From: Listeria booriae
Lineage (GTDB): Bacteria; Bacillota; Bacilli; Lactobacillales; Listeriaceae
Assembly: GCF_000766865.1 (NCBI RefSeq)
Contig: NZ_JNFA01000028.1
Location: 62,001-126,000 of the forward strand
Reading direction: 5' to 3'
Length of the DNA stretch: 64,000 bases
Below are positions 45,782 through 55,162 of the stretch, in pieces. Position 1 is the stretch's first letter. The number at the start of each line of letters is the position of its first letter. Position numbers and translations under genes: made by a program. The notes beneath the pieces were generated by a model, which saw only the letters and a list, made by a program, of their open reading frames with translations, had not been told where the DNA came from and did no database searches.

Positions 45782-47266
45782 TTGAAGAATAGTAAACAAG
45801 AAGGCAACAAGATTTACCCGTTTCGACCGAATGGTGAATTTTATTTTCAGCGTGGTATTGAGGCTTTTCGTAATCAGGAAATGCCGGAAGCACTGCGTTA
45901 TTTGGAACGGGCAGCTTTTTTTGAGCCAGATGAGCCGGTGATTATGTGCCAGCTTGCGATTTGTTATACGGAATTAGGTCAATTTGATAAATCGAATCAG
46001 ATTTTGCGTCGGGTGCTGGATGAGGCGGATGACATTCATTATTGCTATTATTTCATGGCGAATAATTATGCATACATGAAGGATTTCAAAAGTGCGTTGC
46101 AGCATGCAAATAAGTATTTGGCGGTCGTTGCTGAGGGCGAGTACGTGGAAGAAGCGAAGGATTTGATTCAGCTAATCATGGAAGAGGCACCGCTAGCAAG
46201 CTTTGGTGTGAGCGACATTTCGGACATGGAGAAGGACTTTTTTGCGTTCAAGGAGAATGTGGAGGAGCTTATTTCGGAGGACAAGTTGGCTGAGGCAAAC
46301 CAATTTCTTGTGGCAAAAATTGAAACGGAGCCGACTTTTTGGCAAGCGTATGTGGAACTAGCGGGAATTCGGTTTAAAGAAGAGCGTTTTCCGGAAGGTT
46401 TAGCGATTTTGGAGGATTTATTGGATCGTGATCCTGGGAACTTGTTGGCGTTATGCGAATTGTATTTGTATGCGTACTATCAAGCGGAGTGGGAACAGGC
46501 GGACAAAATTTTCAAGGAAATTCGGAGTATCGAGCCGTTTATGTCTTTTCAGCGTGAGAAGTTAGCGCGGATTTGTGCGATGGCTGGGGATTATAAGCGT
46601 GCGGATCAGCTGTTTTTTAAAGTGAATCAGTTGGAGATTATGGATCGGTATGCGTATTATTATTATCGTGCGGAGACGGCTTATTTCTTGGAGCGGATGG
46701 ATGAAGCGGAGGCTTTTTGGGAGCAGTTTCAGCAGATTGACGGGGAATCTTTGGCGTTTCCTTGGGATGCGCCTGAGTTGCTTGCCAATGATGAGTTTGC
46801 GGTGCTTGCAAAATTGAAAAGTCGCGATACGGCGAAGCATTTGTTAGGCGTTTATTTGATGACGATTTCGGATAAACAGCCGGCATTGATTATGTTTAAT
46901 GATTATTTTGATATGACGGGCTGGGACTTTTTTGCGCATTTGATTTTCTCGGAGTTTGAATTTTTGCCGGATAGTTTGGATGCGGCGAATTGTAATGGGG
47001 TCGTTGCGATTCTGGGACGAATGGAAGAGCTTGGTTTTCCAGCGACGGTTGAGACGACGAAGCTTTATGTAGAGGCTTTTGATTTTATGCAACTGGCGAT
47101 TGACCGGAAATATGATTTGCGCACGAAGAATTTGGATGGTTTGGCGGCTGCGATGCTGTATCGCCATAAGTTTGGGACGCAAAAGCAGATAGCAGGGCTG
47201 TTTGGCTTATCGGTTGCGACGTTGCGGAAGTTTTTACAAGAATTGGATGTTGTTTTGAGCAGATAG
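45782..47266 (+). CDS. TPR-repeat protein with C-terminal helix-turn-helix
   Basis: About 494 residues. GCGGAGG (45766-45772) is nine bases before a TTG at 45782; an in-frame ATG at 45776 is only three bases from it and is the alternative. TPR units begin at FYFQRGIEAFRNQEMPEALRYL-like sequence and recur through residue 300. The last 40 residues form a helix-turn-helix (TQKQIAGLFGLSVATLRKFLQEL). The family (YvcD/lmo2479-like) lies before trxB in several Firmicutes. The mix suggests a regulator controlled by protein contact, but no ligand is known. Confidence 0.82.
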   Translation: MKNSKQEGNKIYPFRPNGEFYFQRGIEAFRNQEMPEALRYLERAAFFEPDEPVIMCQLAICYTELGQFDKSNQILRRVLDEADDIHYCYYFMANNYAYMKDFKSALQHANKYLAVVAEGEYVEEAKDLIQLIMEEAPLASFGVSDISDMEKDFFAFKENVEELISEDKLAEANQFLVAKIETEPTFWQAYVELAGIRFKEERFPEGLAILEDLLDRDPGNLLALCELYLYAYYQAEWEQADKIFKEIRSIEPFMSFQREKLARICAMAGDYKRADQLFFKVNQLEIMDRYAYYYYRAETAYFLERMDEAEAFWEQFQQIDGESLAFPWDAPELLANDEFAVLAKLKSRDTAKHLLGVYLMTISDKQPALIMFNDYFDMTGWDFFAHLIFSEFEFLPDSLDAANCNGVVAILGRMEELGFPATVETTKLYVEAFDFMQLAIDRKYDLRTKNLDGLAAAMLYRHKFGTQKQIAGLFGLSVATLRKFLQELDVVLSR

Positions 47267-47304
47267 ATGGACGGAAAACGGCTTTGGGTTTACCATTGTT
47301 TTAG

Positions 47305-48282
<978 letters not shown>

Positions 48283-48291
48283 TAAGATTGG

Positions 48292-48326
48292 CAGTCAGTG
48301 TGGTTTTGTCGCGCTGGCTGTTTTTT
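48292..48326 (+). terminator. Terminator after trxB
   Basis: CAGTCAGTGTG (48292-48302) pairs with CGCGCTGGCTG (48310-48320) using wobble pairs, then TTTTTT. Confidence 0.8.
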
Positions 48327-48373
48327 GTGGATTTATTTAATCGGTTATGGGATAATAAGTAAATACTAGGTTT

Positions 48374-48402
48374 TTCAAATGTATTTGTAGGAAGGGTATA
48401 AT
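48374..48402 (+). promoter_or_regulatory. Sigma-A promoter of the MFS gene
   Basis: TTCAAA (48374-48379), 17-bp spacer and a perfect TATAAT (48397-48402), 45 nt before the start codon. Confidence 0.6.
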
Positions 48403-48446
48403 GATAATTAGGTTTTACTACTATCGAGATTACTAAAGGAGATAAA

Positions 48447-49643
48447 ATGTTAAAAAATCAGAACTTTAAGTATTTATGGTTTGGACGATTGTCCAGTAAT
48501 GCGGGAGACAGTATTTATTATATTGTATTATCATGGTATATTCTCCAAACTACCAATTCTTCATTTTGGGTAGGGATATTGAATTTTGCTATATTTATTC
48601 CTAACATCTTTTCATTTTTATTTGGGCACTTTATTGATTCGCATGATAATAAAAAAACGTTAATATTTTGTGAGCTAGGCCAATTGATTGCTATTTCGAT
48701 ATTGGCGTGTACTGTCTATTTTGAAGCTGCCAATCCATTACTTACTTGTATAATCGTGTTTTTTGCTGCTTTGTTTGGTATGAATACGTATACCATTCAA
48801 GATACGATGATGCCAAAAATTGTGCCTAAAAAAGATCTTACTAGAGCTCAGTCGTATATGTCATTTGCTTATAACGGAACAGAGTATTTTTTCAATGCAA
48901 TAACAGGATTTTTAATTAATATTATGAGTACGTTTTCACTCTTGCTTGTTAATTGCATAACGTTTATCATTTCAATTGGTTCTTTTTCGCGCATAAAGAC
49001 GGAAAAAGAGGCTGTCGCATCTCAAAAAGATAGTAGTTTTAAGGAGAATATTTTTAAAGGGTTCTCATTGATTCTAAAAGAGAGGGCGATACTGTGCATA
49101 GCAGTGGGTGGCAGCATTGCTAATTTCCTATTTGGTGGACTAAATGTGTATATCGTCTTGATTGCCGATGCGCAGGACAGTCCTGTTATATTGGGATTAA
49201 TGACTGCTTCAATGGCGGTAGGGGCACTAATAGGATCTACTCTGGGGGCGACATTTATTTTAAAAGTATTACCACATGGAAAAGCGCTAGTTTTGTGTAC
49301 GTTGCTTTTTGGTGTAGGAATCGTAATCTGTGCAACAGTGGTATCTTCAGTACTGGTAACAGTGGTTTTTGGAATAGCTAATATATTCCTAGGAGTTACA
49401 CATGTTTTGCAAAAACCTTATTTTCAGGTGTTGTTGCCTAAAGAAGATTTAGGGAAAGTGTTTAGTGCGTTATTTAGTGTTAGCGTCGGAACACTTCCTA
49501 TTGGAGCACTATTTTTTGGAGCTATTGCCGGGAATTTAAATGCTTTTTGGTTTTTAATCCTTTTCGGAGTTATTTACATAGCGATAGCATTACTTTATAT
49601 GTTCAATAAAAAAGTATTTCATTTTGAGTTGAGTGAAGAGTAA
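48447..49643 (+). CDS. MFS transporter, drug-exporter-like
   Basis: 398 residues with about 12 membrane segments. The start resembles the MefA/EntS-type exporters (NFKYLWFGRLSSNAGDSIYYIVLSWYI in part) and the first cytoplasmic loop has FGHFIDSHDNKKTLI, a variant of MFS motif A. Substrate unknown; macrolide or siderophore exporters are relatives. It opens the accessory region after trxB, and its AT content is higher than that of trxB. AAAGGAG precedes the ATG. Confidence 0.82.
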   Translation: MLKNQNFKYLWFGRLSSNAGDSIYYIVLSWYILQTTNSSFWVGILNFAIFIPNIFSFLFGHFIDSHDNKKTLIFCELGQLIAISILACTVYFEAANPLLTCIIVFFAALFGMNTYTIQDTMMPKIVPKKDLTRAQSYMSFAYNGTEYFFNAITGFLINIMSTFSLLLVNCITFIISIGSFSRIKTEKEAVASQKDSSFKENIFKGFSLILKERAILCIAVGGSIANFLFGGLNVYIVLIADAQDSPVILGLMTASMAVGALIGSTLGATFILKVLPHGKALVLCTLLFGVGIVICATVVSSVLVTVVFGIANIFLGVTHVLQKPYFQVLLPKEDLGKVFSALFSVSVGTLPIGALFFGAIAGNLNAFWFLILFGVIYIAIALLYMFNKKVFHFELSEE

Positions 49644-49689
49644 CTGGAATGAGTGTAAAAGTTAATGATATATCATCGGGGGTGTAACT

Positions 49690-49875
49690 ATGAGGAAAAT
49701 TGTTGATGATGCGTTTGTTATATTTGGCATGATGTTTTTGATTTGTATCGTGCTTTCGTATTTTGTTCCGGTAGGGAATATGCTTTATAACGGCAGGGCT
49801 TATTTGTTGGTGCTGTTCTTGGCCATTATTGTTGGAAGGTATGCTAGGTTTAGGATAAAAAGCAAGAGCAATTAA
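49690..49875 (+). CDS. Small two-segment membrane protein, unknown
   Basis: 61 residues with two hydrophobic segments (about 8-28 and 36-54) and a basic tail (RYARFRIKSKSN). A GGGGGTG site lies eight bases before the ATG. No family recognised. It follows the MFS gene by 46 nt and precedes a terminator, so it may be co-transcribed with it. Confidence 0.6.
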   Translation: MRKIVDDAFVIFGMMFLICIVLSYFVPVGNMLYNGRAYLLVLFLAIIVGRYARFRIKSKSN

Positions 49876-49882
49876 ATACTTA

Positions 49883-49930
49883 AAAACTGTGTAAGTAGCG
49901 AATTCTAGACTCGTTCTTACACAGTTTTTT
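49883..49930. terminator. Terminator between the small membrane protein and the Mga-like gene
   Basis: A perfect 13-bp stem (49883-49895 with 49916-49928), T-rich on the plus strand and usable in reverse for the convergent regulator gene. Confidence 0.85.
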
Positions 49931-49939
49931 TGCGTGCAG

Positions 49940-51403
49940 CTAAATGTCAAAAACTAATTGGGAAACTTTATCCCAGTCTGCCGCATTGGGTTGCCTAGAG
50001 CACGTATATGTTTCGCAGTCAAAATGCTCGTAGCGCTCCTTATAATTTTTCACAAGAATATCGACTTCGAACTCCTTAATGTAATCATTTGTAACCCGCT
50101 GATTCGACAAAAATGTCATTTTCGTGTTACTGCCCACGATATTTGCCGCAAAAACTTGTAGATAGTTCAAATAAGCTGTTTTTCCATCAAACGAAAACAA
50201 AATATGCTTCTTTTTGCCGTGATTCTTATTGTTCACATAAAGCGTAAACATCGTGAGATTAACGCTTACATCATCAATATGCGCGACATGCTGAAGTTCA
50301 GGGACAGCATTGCTTTTCAAAATATCATACCAAACTTCGAAAATATTGCCGTGATTTTTCTTAATCGAAGCATTCACTTCAAAGAAATTTTTCTGGAAAA
50401 GAGGGGACAGTCTGCTCAACAAGATAATATTTCTTAAGAAAAAAACAAAGATGCTTAAAGAGGCCTCGTCAGGTTCCTCCAACTTATTTCTATCAAAATA
50501 TTCCCGCACCATAGCGAATAAATTCTCAATCAATGTCGCATTCTCCATATTCACGATGCCACTAGAAAATTGTTCGGTATAAACATAATTATCCAACAAG
50601 ATGAAATCTAAAAATAACATTTCATTCCTATTAACCTCTGCATCAGAAGAAAGAACAAGCCCCAATACCTCTACAGCCAAGTTTTCAATGGATTTATACG
50701 TCAGCGGCAGCTCTTTTTGTTTCAACTGTACATCATCACTAATTTGAATATATTGGCGTAACTCTAAGCGCTTTGTAATTACCATAATCCAATACAAAAC
50801 ACTCCGGTGACTCACATGCCCCTCCAAATCGCTATGTTCCATGATGTACTGAAAACTCTTCTCAAACAAATTAAATATCCTCTTATCCGGCCTAAAATTG
50901 TGAGAAACATCATCCGTACTATAAAAGAAATAGTGAAAGAAATATCGAATATTAACCTCGCTGCCTTTAATTGCAACCGGGCTCAACTGCAACTTTAAAT
51001 GAAAGTCCGCCAATATCTCCTTAAAATGATTCAAATAACGATAGAGCGTCGACGTCGATATGTATAATTCATCGGCCCACTCGTCAATATTCAAATATCG
51101 TCCTTCAAAGATATTTTTAGTAATAGCAAAAAGTGGTGATTTTTCAGCTAATTCAGCCAAAACAAAATCAACAAGCTCATTATCAGTAATCTCAAGCATA
51201 GAAGCAGAATGTTTAATAATTAAATTTTCTTCCATGTCTTCTATCTCTTGCACATCTCTTTTTAAAGTTCGCAATGACGTATTAAGTGTATCAGATATTT
51301 CATCTAGCGTAATCGAATACCTAGCTTTGGCAATTTGCTCAATCAACAAGATTTGGCGATGGACTTTTTTATCAGGTATTAATCTTAGACAAAAGTGATT
51401 CAT
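49940..51403 (-). CDS. Mga-like transcriptional regulator (HTH and PRD-like)
   Basis: 487 residues from ATG 51403; a TTG at 51409 abuts the GAGGGG site and is too close. Two N-terminal helix-turn-helix units: ISDTLNTSLRTLKRDVQEIE and WADELYISTSTLYRYLNHF. A long helical region resembling the PRD domains of Mga/AtxA regulators follows, and the last 90 residues look like an EIIB-like sensor (HILFSFDGKTAYLNYLQVF, then KMTFLSNQRVTNDYI). Mga proteins control surface and virulence genes and often respond to sugar phosphotransfer. Here it is divergent from a Crp/Fnr-type regulator and close to a polysaccharide cluster. Its leader holds the 73-bp element also found inside that cluster. Confidence 0.8.
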   Translation of the reverse strand: MNHFCLRLIPDKKVHRQILLIEQIAKARYSITLDEISDTLNTSLRTLKRDVQEIEDMEENLIIKHSASMLEITDNELVDFVLAELAEKSPLFAITKNIFEGRYLNIDEWADELYISTSTLYRYLNHFKEILADFHLKLQLSPVAIKGSEVNIRYFFHYFFYSTDDVSHNFRPDKRIFNLFEKSFQYIMEHSDLEGHVSHRSVLYWIMVITKRLELRQYIQISDDVQLKQKELPLTYKSIENLAVEVLGLVLSSDAEVNRNEMLFLDFILLDNYVYTEQFSSGIVNMENATLIENLFAMVREYFDRNKLEEPDEASLSIFVFFLRNIILLSRLSPLFQKNFFEVNASIKKNHGNIFEVWYDILKSNAVPELQHVAHIDDVSVNLTMFTLYVNNKNHGKKKHILFSFDGKTAYLNYLQVFAANIVGSNTKMTFLSNQRVTNDYIKEFEVDILVKNYKERYEHFDCETYTCSRQPNAADWDKVSQLVFDI

Positions 51404-51414
51404 ATGCAACCCCT

Positions 51415-51487
51415 CGTTTCAAAAATGCCCAGAATTTAGGCAAAATAAAATGGCGATGATAAGTTAATTATCATAAAATAAAAGTAT
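51415..51487. promoter_or_regulatory. Shared 73-bp regulatory element, copy A
   Basis: Aligns without gaps to 56279-56351 at 60 of 73 positions; the first 40 bp match at 37 and the last 19 bp (TATCATAAAATAAAAGTAT in copy B) are identical. It contains the dyad TGCCCA-N5-TAGGCA (51426-51442, one mismatch) and a second, copy-specific perfect dyad ATGATAA-N5-TTATCAT (51456-51474). It begins inside the ribosome binding region of the Mga-like gene and lies between the two divergent regulators. Confidence 0.75.
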
Positions 51488-51507
51488 CCCCAGTGAGACA
51501 AGACGTA

Positions 51508-51600
51508 TCACAAACACCAACTTTTCTATTCTTTTCCCCGAATGCCACTTTTTAATCTGTTAACTTCTCAAAAAGAATAACTGTCACAAATAGTTCACAA
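51508..51600. promoter_or_regulatory. TCACAA direct repeats upstream of the Crp/Fnr-like gene
   Basis: TCACAA occurs at 51508, 51584 and 51595; the last two are 11 bp apart, one helical turn. TCACA is the half-site of Crp-family operators, so this may be an autoregulatory site. No full TGTGA-N6-TCACA palindrome is present. Confidence 0.3.
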
Positions 51601-51681
51601 TTTAGACCATAGGAGCATTTTTTCAGGTAACAAACGTCAAAAATAATATGACATACTATTAATCATAAGGAGGTTGTGTAT

Positions 51682-52362
51682 TTGGGGCAAAATAATTTGT
51701 ATTCCAGAAAAATGATCAAACGCGAATTTAATCAGCCTAAACTTTTTAAACTATTGATAGAAGACACGTTCTTTAATATTGAAAAAATAAATATGTCATT
51801 CAAAAAGAATACGACTATTCCTTTATATCAAGATGATACAGAATATGTATACTACATTTGCAACGGGATTGCCAGTGTAAGTATAGCGGACGAAGTATTC
51901 GAATTCAAGGGCCCTTACGAATTTATCGGCCTTTCAGATAGCATGATAAATACAAATAGTGAAGATTTCAAGATAACAACAATCGCAGAAACAATCATCT
52001 GGCGGTTCATAAAAAGTGATGTTATCGCAAAAATTATGAGCACACAAGAAGGGTACCTTTTTCACTATCTGAGCATGTTGGACCAATATAGTTTTTTTAC
52101 AAAGAAGCTCATGACGATGAAAAAAACACATAAGGAACGCGTTTTTATCGCTTTACAAGAATTAGGGGAAAAATTCGGTTCGCTGGTGAACCATGGTAAT
52201 TACGTAAAAATTCCTCCTGTATTTACACGGAACCTCATCGCGCAATATGTAGGGATTGGATTAACGAAGCTGAGCGATAGTTTACTAACCTTACAAGAGG
52301 AAAATCTTATACAGGTAACAAGTAAACGTGAAATTATTTTAGAAATAAAAAGTTTAATGTAA
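51682..52362 (+). CDS. Crp/Fnr-family transcriptional regulator (PrfA-like group)
   Basis: 226 residues from TTG 51682, seven bases after AAGGAGG; the GTG at 51676 is adjacent to that site and not usable. The N-terminal cyclic-nucleotide-binding-like barrel covers about 20-115 but lacks the cAMP-binding PGE-x10-RSA signature, as in PrfA and other Listeria members. The C-terminal winged helix (about 145-222) includes THKERVFIALQELGEKFG and IAQYVGIGLTKLSDSLLTL. Ligand unknown. Adjacent to the Mga-like regulator and upstream of the secreted repeat protein. Confidence 0.8.
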   Translation: MGQNNLYSRKMIKREFNQPKLFKLLIEDTFFNIEKINMSFKKNTTIPLYQDDTEYVYYICNGIASVSIADEVFEFKGPYEFIGLSDSMINTNSEDFKITTIAETIIWRFIKSDVIAKIMSTQEGYLFHYLSMLDQYSFFTKKLMTMKKTHKERVFIALQELGEKFGSLVNHGNYVKIPPVFTRNLIAQYVGIGLTKLSDSLLTLQEENLIQVTSKREIILEIKSLM

Positions 52363-52390
52363 AAAACAGATAATTTTCTAATTGATACTA

Positions 52391-52556
52391 GGAGGTGAGG
52401 TATAATCACGAATGATGAAAGACGCCTACCTATATCTGAGAAACAGGTAATCGCGCAACCTCTATAAAAAAAGCGAACAAGAACATAGGTGGCGTTGTCA
52501 TTCTAAGTAGGACATATAAGGAGGTGATGGGCAAGGGGCCGCTCACGAGAAAATAG
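52391..52556. other. Structured short region with two strong ribosome-binding-like sites, no clear gene
   Basis: Two perfect SD-like sequences (GGAGGTGAGG at 52391, AAGGAGGTGA at 52519) each precede only tiny reading frames (12 and about 10 codons). ACGCC-t-ACCTAT (52422-52433) is complementary to ATAGGTGGCGT (52485-52495) with one bulge. An antisense frame on the minus strand begins GTG near 52544 and would give a 38-residue hydrophobic peptide. The whole could be a remnant or a small RNA/type I toxin-like locus; I cannot decide. Confidence 0.35.
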
Positions 52557-52599
52557 TAGTTTAAAAAGTAATCAAACATAAAGGAGAATGGAAATAAAT

Positions 52600-55074
52600 A
52601 TGTTAAATAATAAAATGAAAAAAGCAGCAAGTATCATGGCAGTAGCAGCACTAATCGGAACATCAGTAACGACACCACTAGGAGCACTAACTACTAAAGC
52701 GGCAGAATCACAACCGCAATCGCAACCAAGCACATTAGCGGTGCTTAACCCAAACTTATTAAGTCAAGATATTTCTGTATCAGCAACCAATAGTAAAAGA
52801 TTCGCAACAAACTGGAATCTAACATCGGGTGCGGCTTATACAACGCTTGGATATGACACTAATGGTGGGGCAGTAGCGACAGATGCAGTGGGCAATATAT
52901 TTCATCTAACCAATGCAAGTATGAGCATGCAAACCACATTTAAAGCTAGAACGAATGTTGCTGTATCTCAAACAATCGACACAGAAATCGGAAAAGAATA
53001 CACGTATACATCGAGGTTTTATCTAGATGAAAGTGTTGGCCCTGGTCCGACTAGAACAATGGTAAATAGAAATATTACGTTACAGATTAATGATTTGACA
53101 CCAAGAACATTGATTGGTTTAAATCAGGGAATTGTCAATGGCTATGAAGGTACTTTTAGCTTTGTAGCAACATCAACAAAAACGAATATCACGCTAGCTT
53201 CTATTGGAACATCCTCTACAAGAGATTATAGATTGTTCCAAACTTTGCAGAGCATTAAGAAAAGTGATAAGCAAGTACAACAAGATGCCATCGCACTAGA
53301 ACAACAAGCACAACAAGCTGTAAATAATTTGTTTAATGGAAGCAATCCAGCCAATGTTATTAAAACTGGACTGACACAAGCCGAAATTGACGCAGCGCAG
53401 AATTTAGTGAATCAAGTAACAGACGAAACAAAAAAAGCAGCGTTCCAAAAAAACTTGGATAACGCGAAAAAACAATTGAATGACCGTATCGATGCAGAAA
53501 ACAAAGCGCAAGATGTGGTAAATAACTTGTTTGAAAATAAAAATCCAAACGGTGATATCACAGGAAATGTTACAAAAGATGATATCGATGCAGCACAAGA
53601 CTTAATTGACAAACTAGCCAATACAACGAAAAAAGCAGAACTCCAAACAGCATTGAATAAAGCAAAACAACAATTGACTGATCGCATAGAAGCTACTGAG
53701 AAAGAAGCGCAAGACAAAGCAAACGAAGCAGTAACTAATTTGTTTGAAAACAATGACCCAGATGGTGACATTGTCGGAAATCTAACTCAAGATGATTTAG
53801 ATAAAGCGCAAGATTTAATTAATAAAGTAACTGACGAAACGAAAAAAGCAGAACTCCAAACAGCATTGAATAAAGCAAAACAACAATTGACTGATCGCAT
53901 AGAAGCTACTGAGAAAGAAGCGCAAGACAAAGCAAACGAAGCAGTAACTAATTTGTTTGAAAACAATGACCCAGATGGTGACATTGTTGGAAATCTAACT
54001 CAAGATGATTTAGATAAAGCGCAAGATTTAATCAATAAAGTAACTGATGAAACGAAAAAAGCAGAACTTCAAAGCAGCTTAGACAAGGCAAAACAACAAT
54101 TAGCAGACCGTACGAACGCTGAAAAAGAAGCGCAAGATGCGGCTAAAGCAAGCGTGAATGACCTATTTTTAAATAATGATCCAACAAAAGATATTAAAGC
54201 GACAACAAATCAAGCAGCAGTTAATGCCGCACAAGAAAAAGTAAACACAGTGACGGACCCAGCTGTAAAAGAAGCACTTCAAAAACAAGTAGATAAAGCA
54301 CAAGCACAGGTTTCAGCAAGAGCTGGTATTACAGGAGTCATCTCGAAATACACAGTTGGCGATATGTATATCACTGGAACATACACTGGCCCAGCAACAG
54401 CTTTGAGCGTCGATGTCAATGGAAAACGTTACTACGGTGGGGACATCGCTAATGGTACGTTTAAATTCTACGTAGCAGATAAAAACCTAAAAGCTGGCGA
54501 TACTGTAATCGTGAATTTCTATGACAGCAGCAAACAAATCAGAACATCTGTGCAAGTACAAGTATTTGAGCCATTAAAAGTGACTGTGGCAGACTATAAA
54601 ATTGGCGATGGCTATCTAACAGGAACATATAACAACAATGTAGCCAAGGTTGGTTTAGTAGTTAACGGCACGAAATACTGGGGTGGAACTGTTGCGAACG
54701 GCACAGTTAGATTTTACGCAGCTGATAAAATTAGAACAGCAGATGCAGAAGCAGTTATGAATTTCTACGACGAAAACAATAACTTACTAGCATCCAAAAC
54801 AATCAAAATCCAAGCAGCTTATACAGGTGAAATCACAACAGCTGAATTCACACTAGGTGCAACCTATATCACTGGAGAACTTACTGGAGATATAACACAA
54901 ACAGCAATATCTATCAATGGTAAAAAGTATTACGGTGGCACTATCGCATCCAATAAAACATACAAATTCTACGCACTAGATAAAAGAATAACAGCAGCAG
55001 ATGAAGTTATCGTTTATGGTTACAGCGCAGACAATAGACTACTATCACAAAAAACAGTAACTATCACACAATAA
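52600..55074 (+). CDS. Large secreted repeat protein: five endotoxin-C2-like repeats and three Ig-like domains
   Basis: About 824 residues. AAAGGAG (52580-52586) is too close to the ATG at 52588 and 13 bases from that at 52600; the start is uncertain between them. A signal peptide ends near TTKAA (about 30). Residues 45-225 form a beta-rich module of carbohydrate-binding appearance. Then come five helical repeats of 65-71 residues (about 236-575), each with VNNLF or VTNLF, GDI, DAAQxLI and a Lys/Gln-rich helix, resembling the Cry-toxin-derived domain seen in many Listeria surface proteins. Three Ig-like domains of about 82 residues close the protein (each with GTY, KYYGG or KYWGG, KFYxxDK). 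No LPXTG, GW or membrane anchor, so it is secreted or held non-covalently. Confidence 0.85.
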   Translation: MLNNKMKKAASIMAVAALIGTSVTTPLGALTTKAAESQPQSQPSTLAVLNPNLLSQDISVSATNSKRFATNWNLTSGAAYTTLGYDTNGGAVATDAVGNIFHLTNASMSMQTTFKARTNVAVSQTIDTEIGKEYTYTSRFYLDESVGPGPTRTMVNRNITLQINDLTPRTLIGLNQGIVNGYEGTFSFVATSTKTNITLASIGTSSTRDYRLFQTLQSIKKSDKQVQQDAIALEQQAQQAVNNLFNGSNPANVIKTGLTQAEIDAAQNLVNQVTDETKKAAFQKNLDNAKKQLNDRIDAENKAQDVVNNLFENKNPNGDITGNVTKDDIDAAQDLIDKLANTTKKAELQTALNKAKQQLTDRIEATEKEAQDKANEAVTNLFENNDPDGDIVGNLTQDDLDKAQDLINKVTDETKKAELQTALNKAKQQLTDRIEATEKEAQDKANEAVTNLFENNDPDGDIVGNLTQDDLDKAQDLINKVTDETKKAELQSSLDKAKQQLADRTNAEKEAQDAAKASVNDLFLNNDPTKDIKATTNQAAVNAAQEKVNTVTDPAVKEALQKQVDKAQAQVSARAGITGVISKYTVGDMYITGTYTGPATALSVDVNGKRYYGGDIANGTFKFYVADKNLKAGDTVIVNFYDSSKQIRTSVQVQVFEPLKVTVADYKIGDGYLTGTYNNNVAKVGLVVNGTKYWGGTVANGTVRFYAADKIRTADAEAVMNFYDENNNLLASKTIKIQAAYTGEITTAEFTLGATYITGELTGDITQTAISINGKKYYGGTIASNKTYKFYALDKRITAADEVIVYGYSADNRLLSQKTVTITQ
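53628..54060 (+). repeat. 213-bp tandem duplication inside the repeat protein gene
   Basis: Two in-frame units with a period of exactly 213 bp (71 codons; for instance identical GAGAAAGAAG at 53698 and 53911) are almost identical at DNA level, while the flanking repeats have diverged. Recent duplication within an older repeat array. Confidence 0.85.
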
Positions 55075-55086
55075 AACCAAGAAACT

Positions 55087-55139
55087 AAAGAGGGGAACTA
55101 TCACCGTGACTATTCGCGGCGTAAGGTAGTCCCCTTTTT
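55087..55139 (+). terminator. Terminator after the repeat protein gene
   Basis: The left arm AAAGAGGGGAACTA (55087-55100) pairs with TAGTCCCCTTTTT (55127-55139), with a 26-nt structured loop. Confidence 0.75.
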
Positions 55140-55162
55140 GTAAGGAATGGAAGGAGAATTTT

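Noticed and set aside
51550-51563. PrfA-box-like sequence (TTTTAA-N2-TGTTAA) before the Crp-like gene
   Set aside because: Only the right half matches the TTAACA-N2-TGTTAA palindrome; the left half matches at three of six positions, too few for a PrfA site.
53628-54060. Direct repeats considered as a CRISPR array
   Set aside because: Units are 213 bp, contiguous without spacers and entirely within one reading frame; they are protein repeats.
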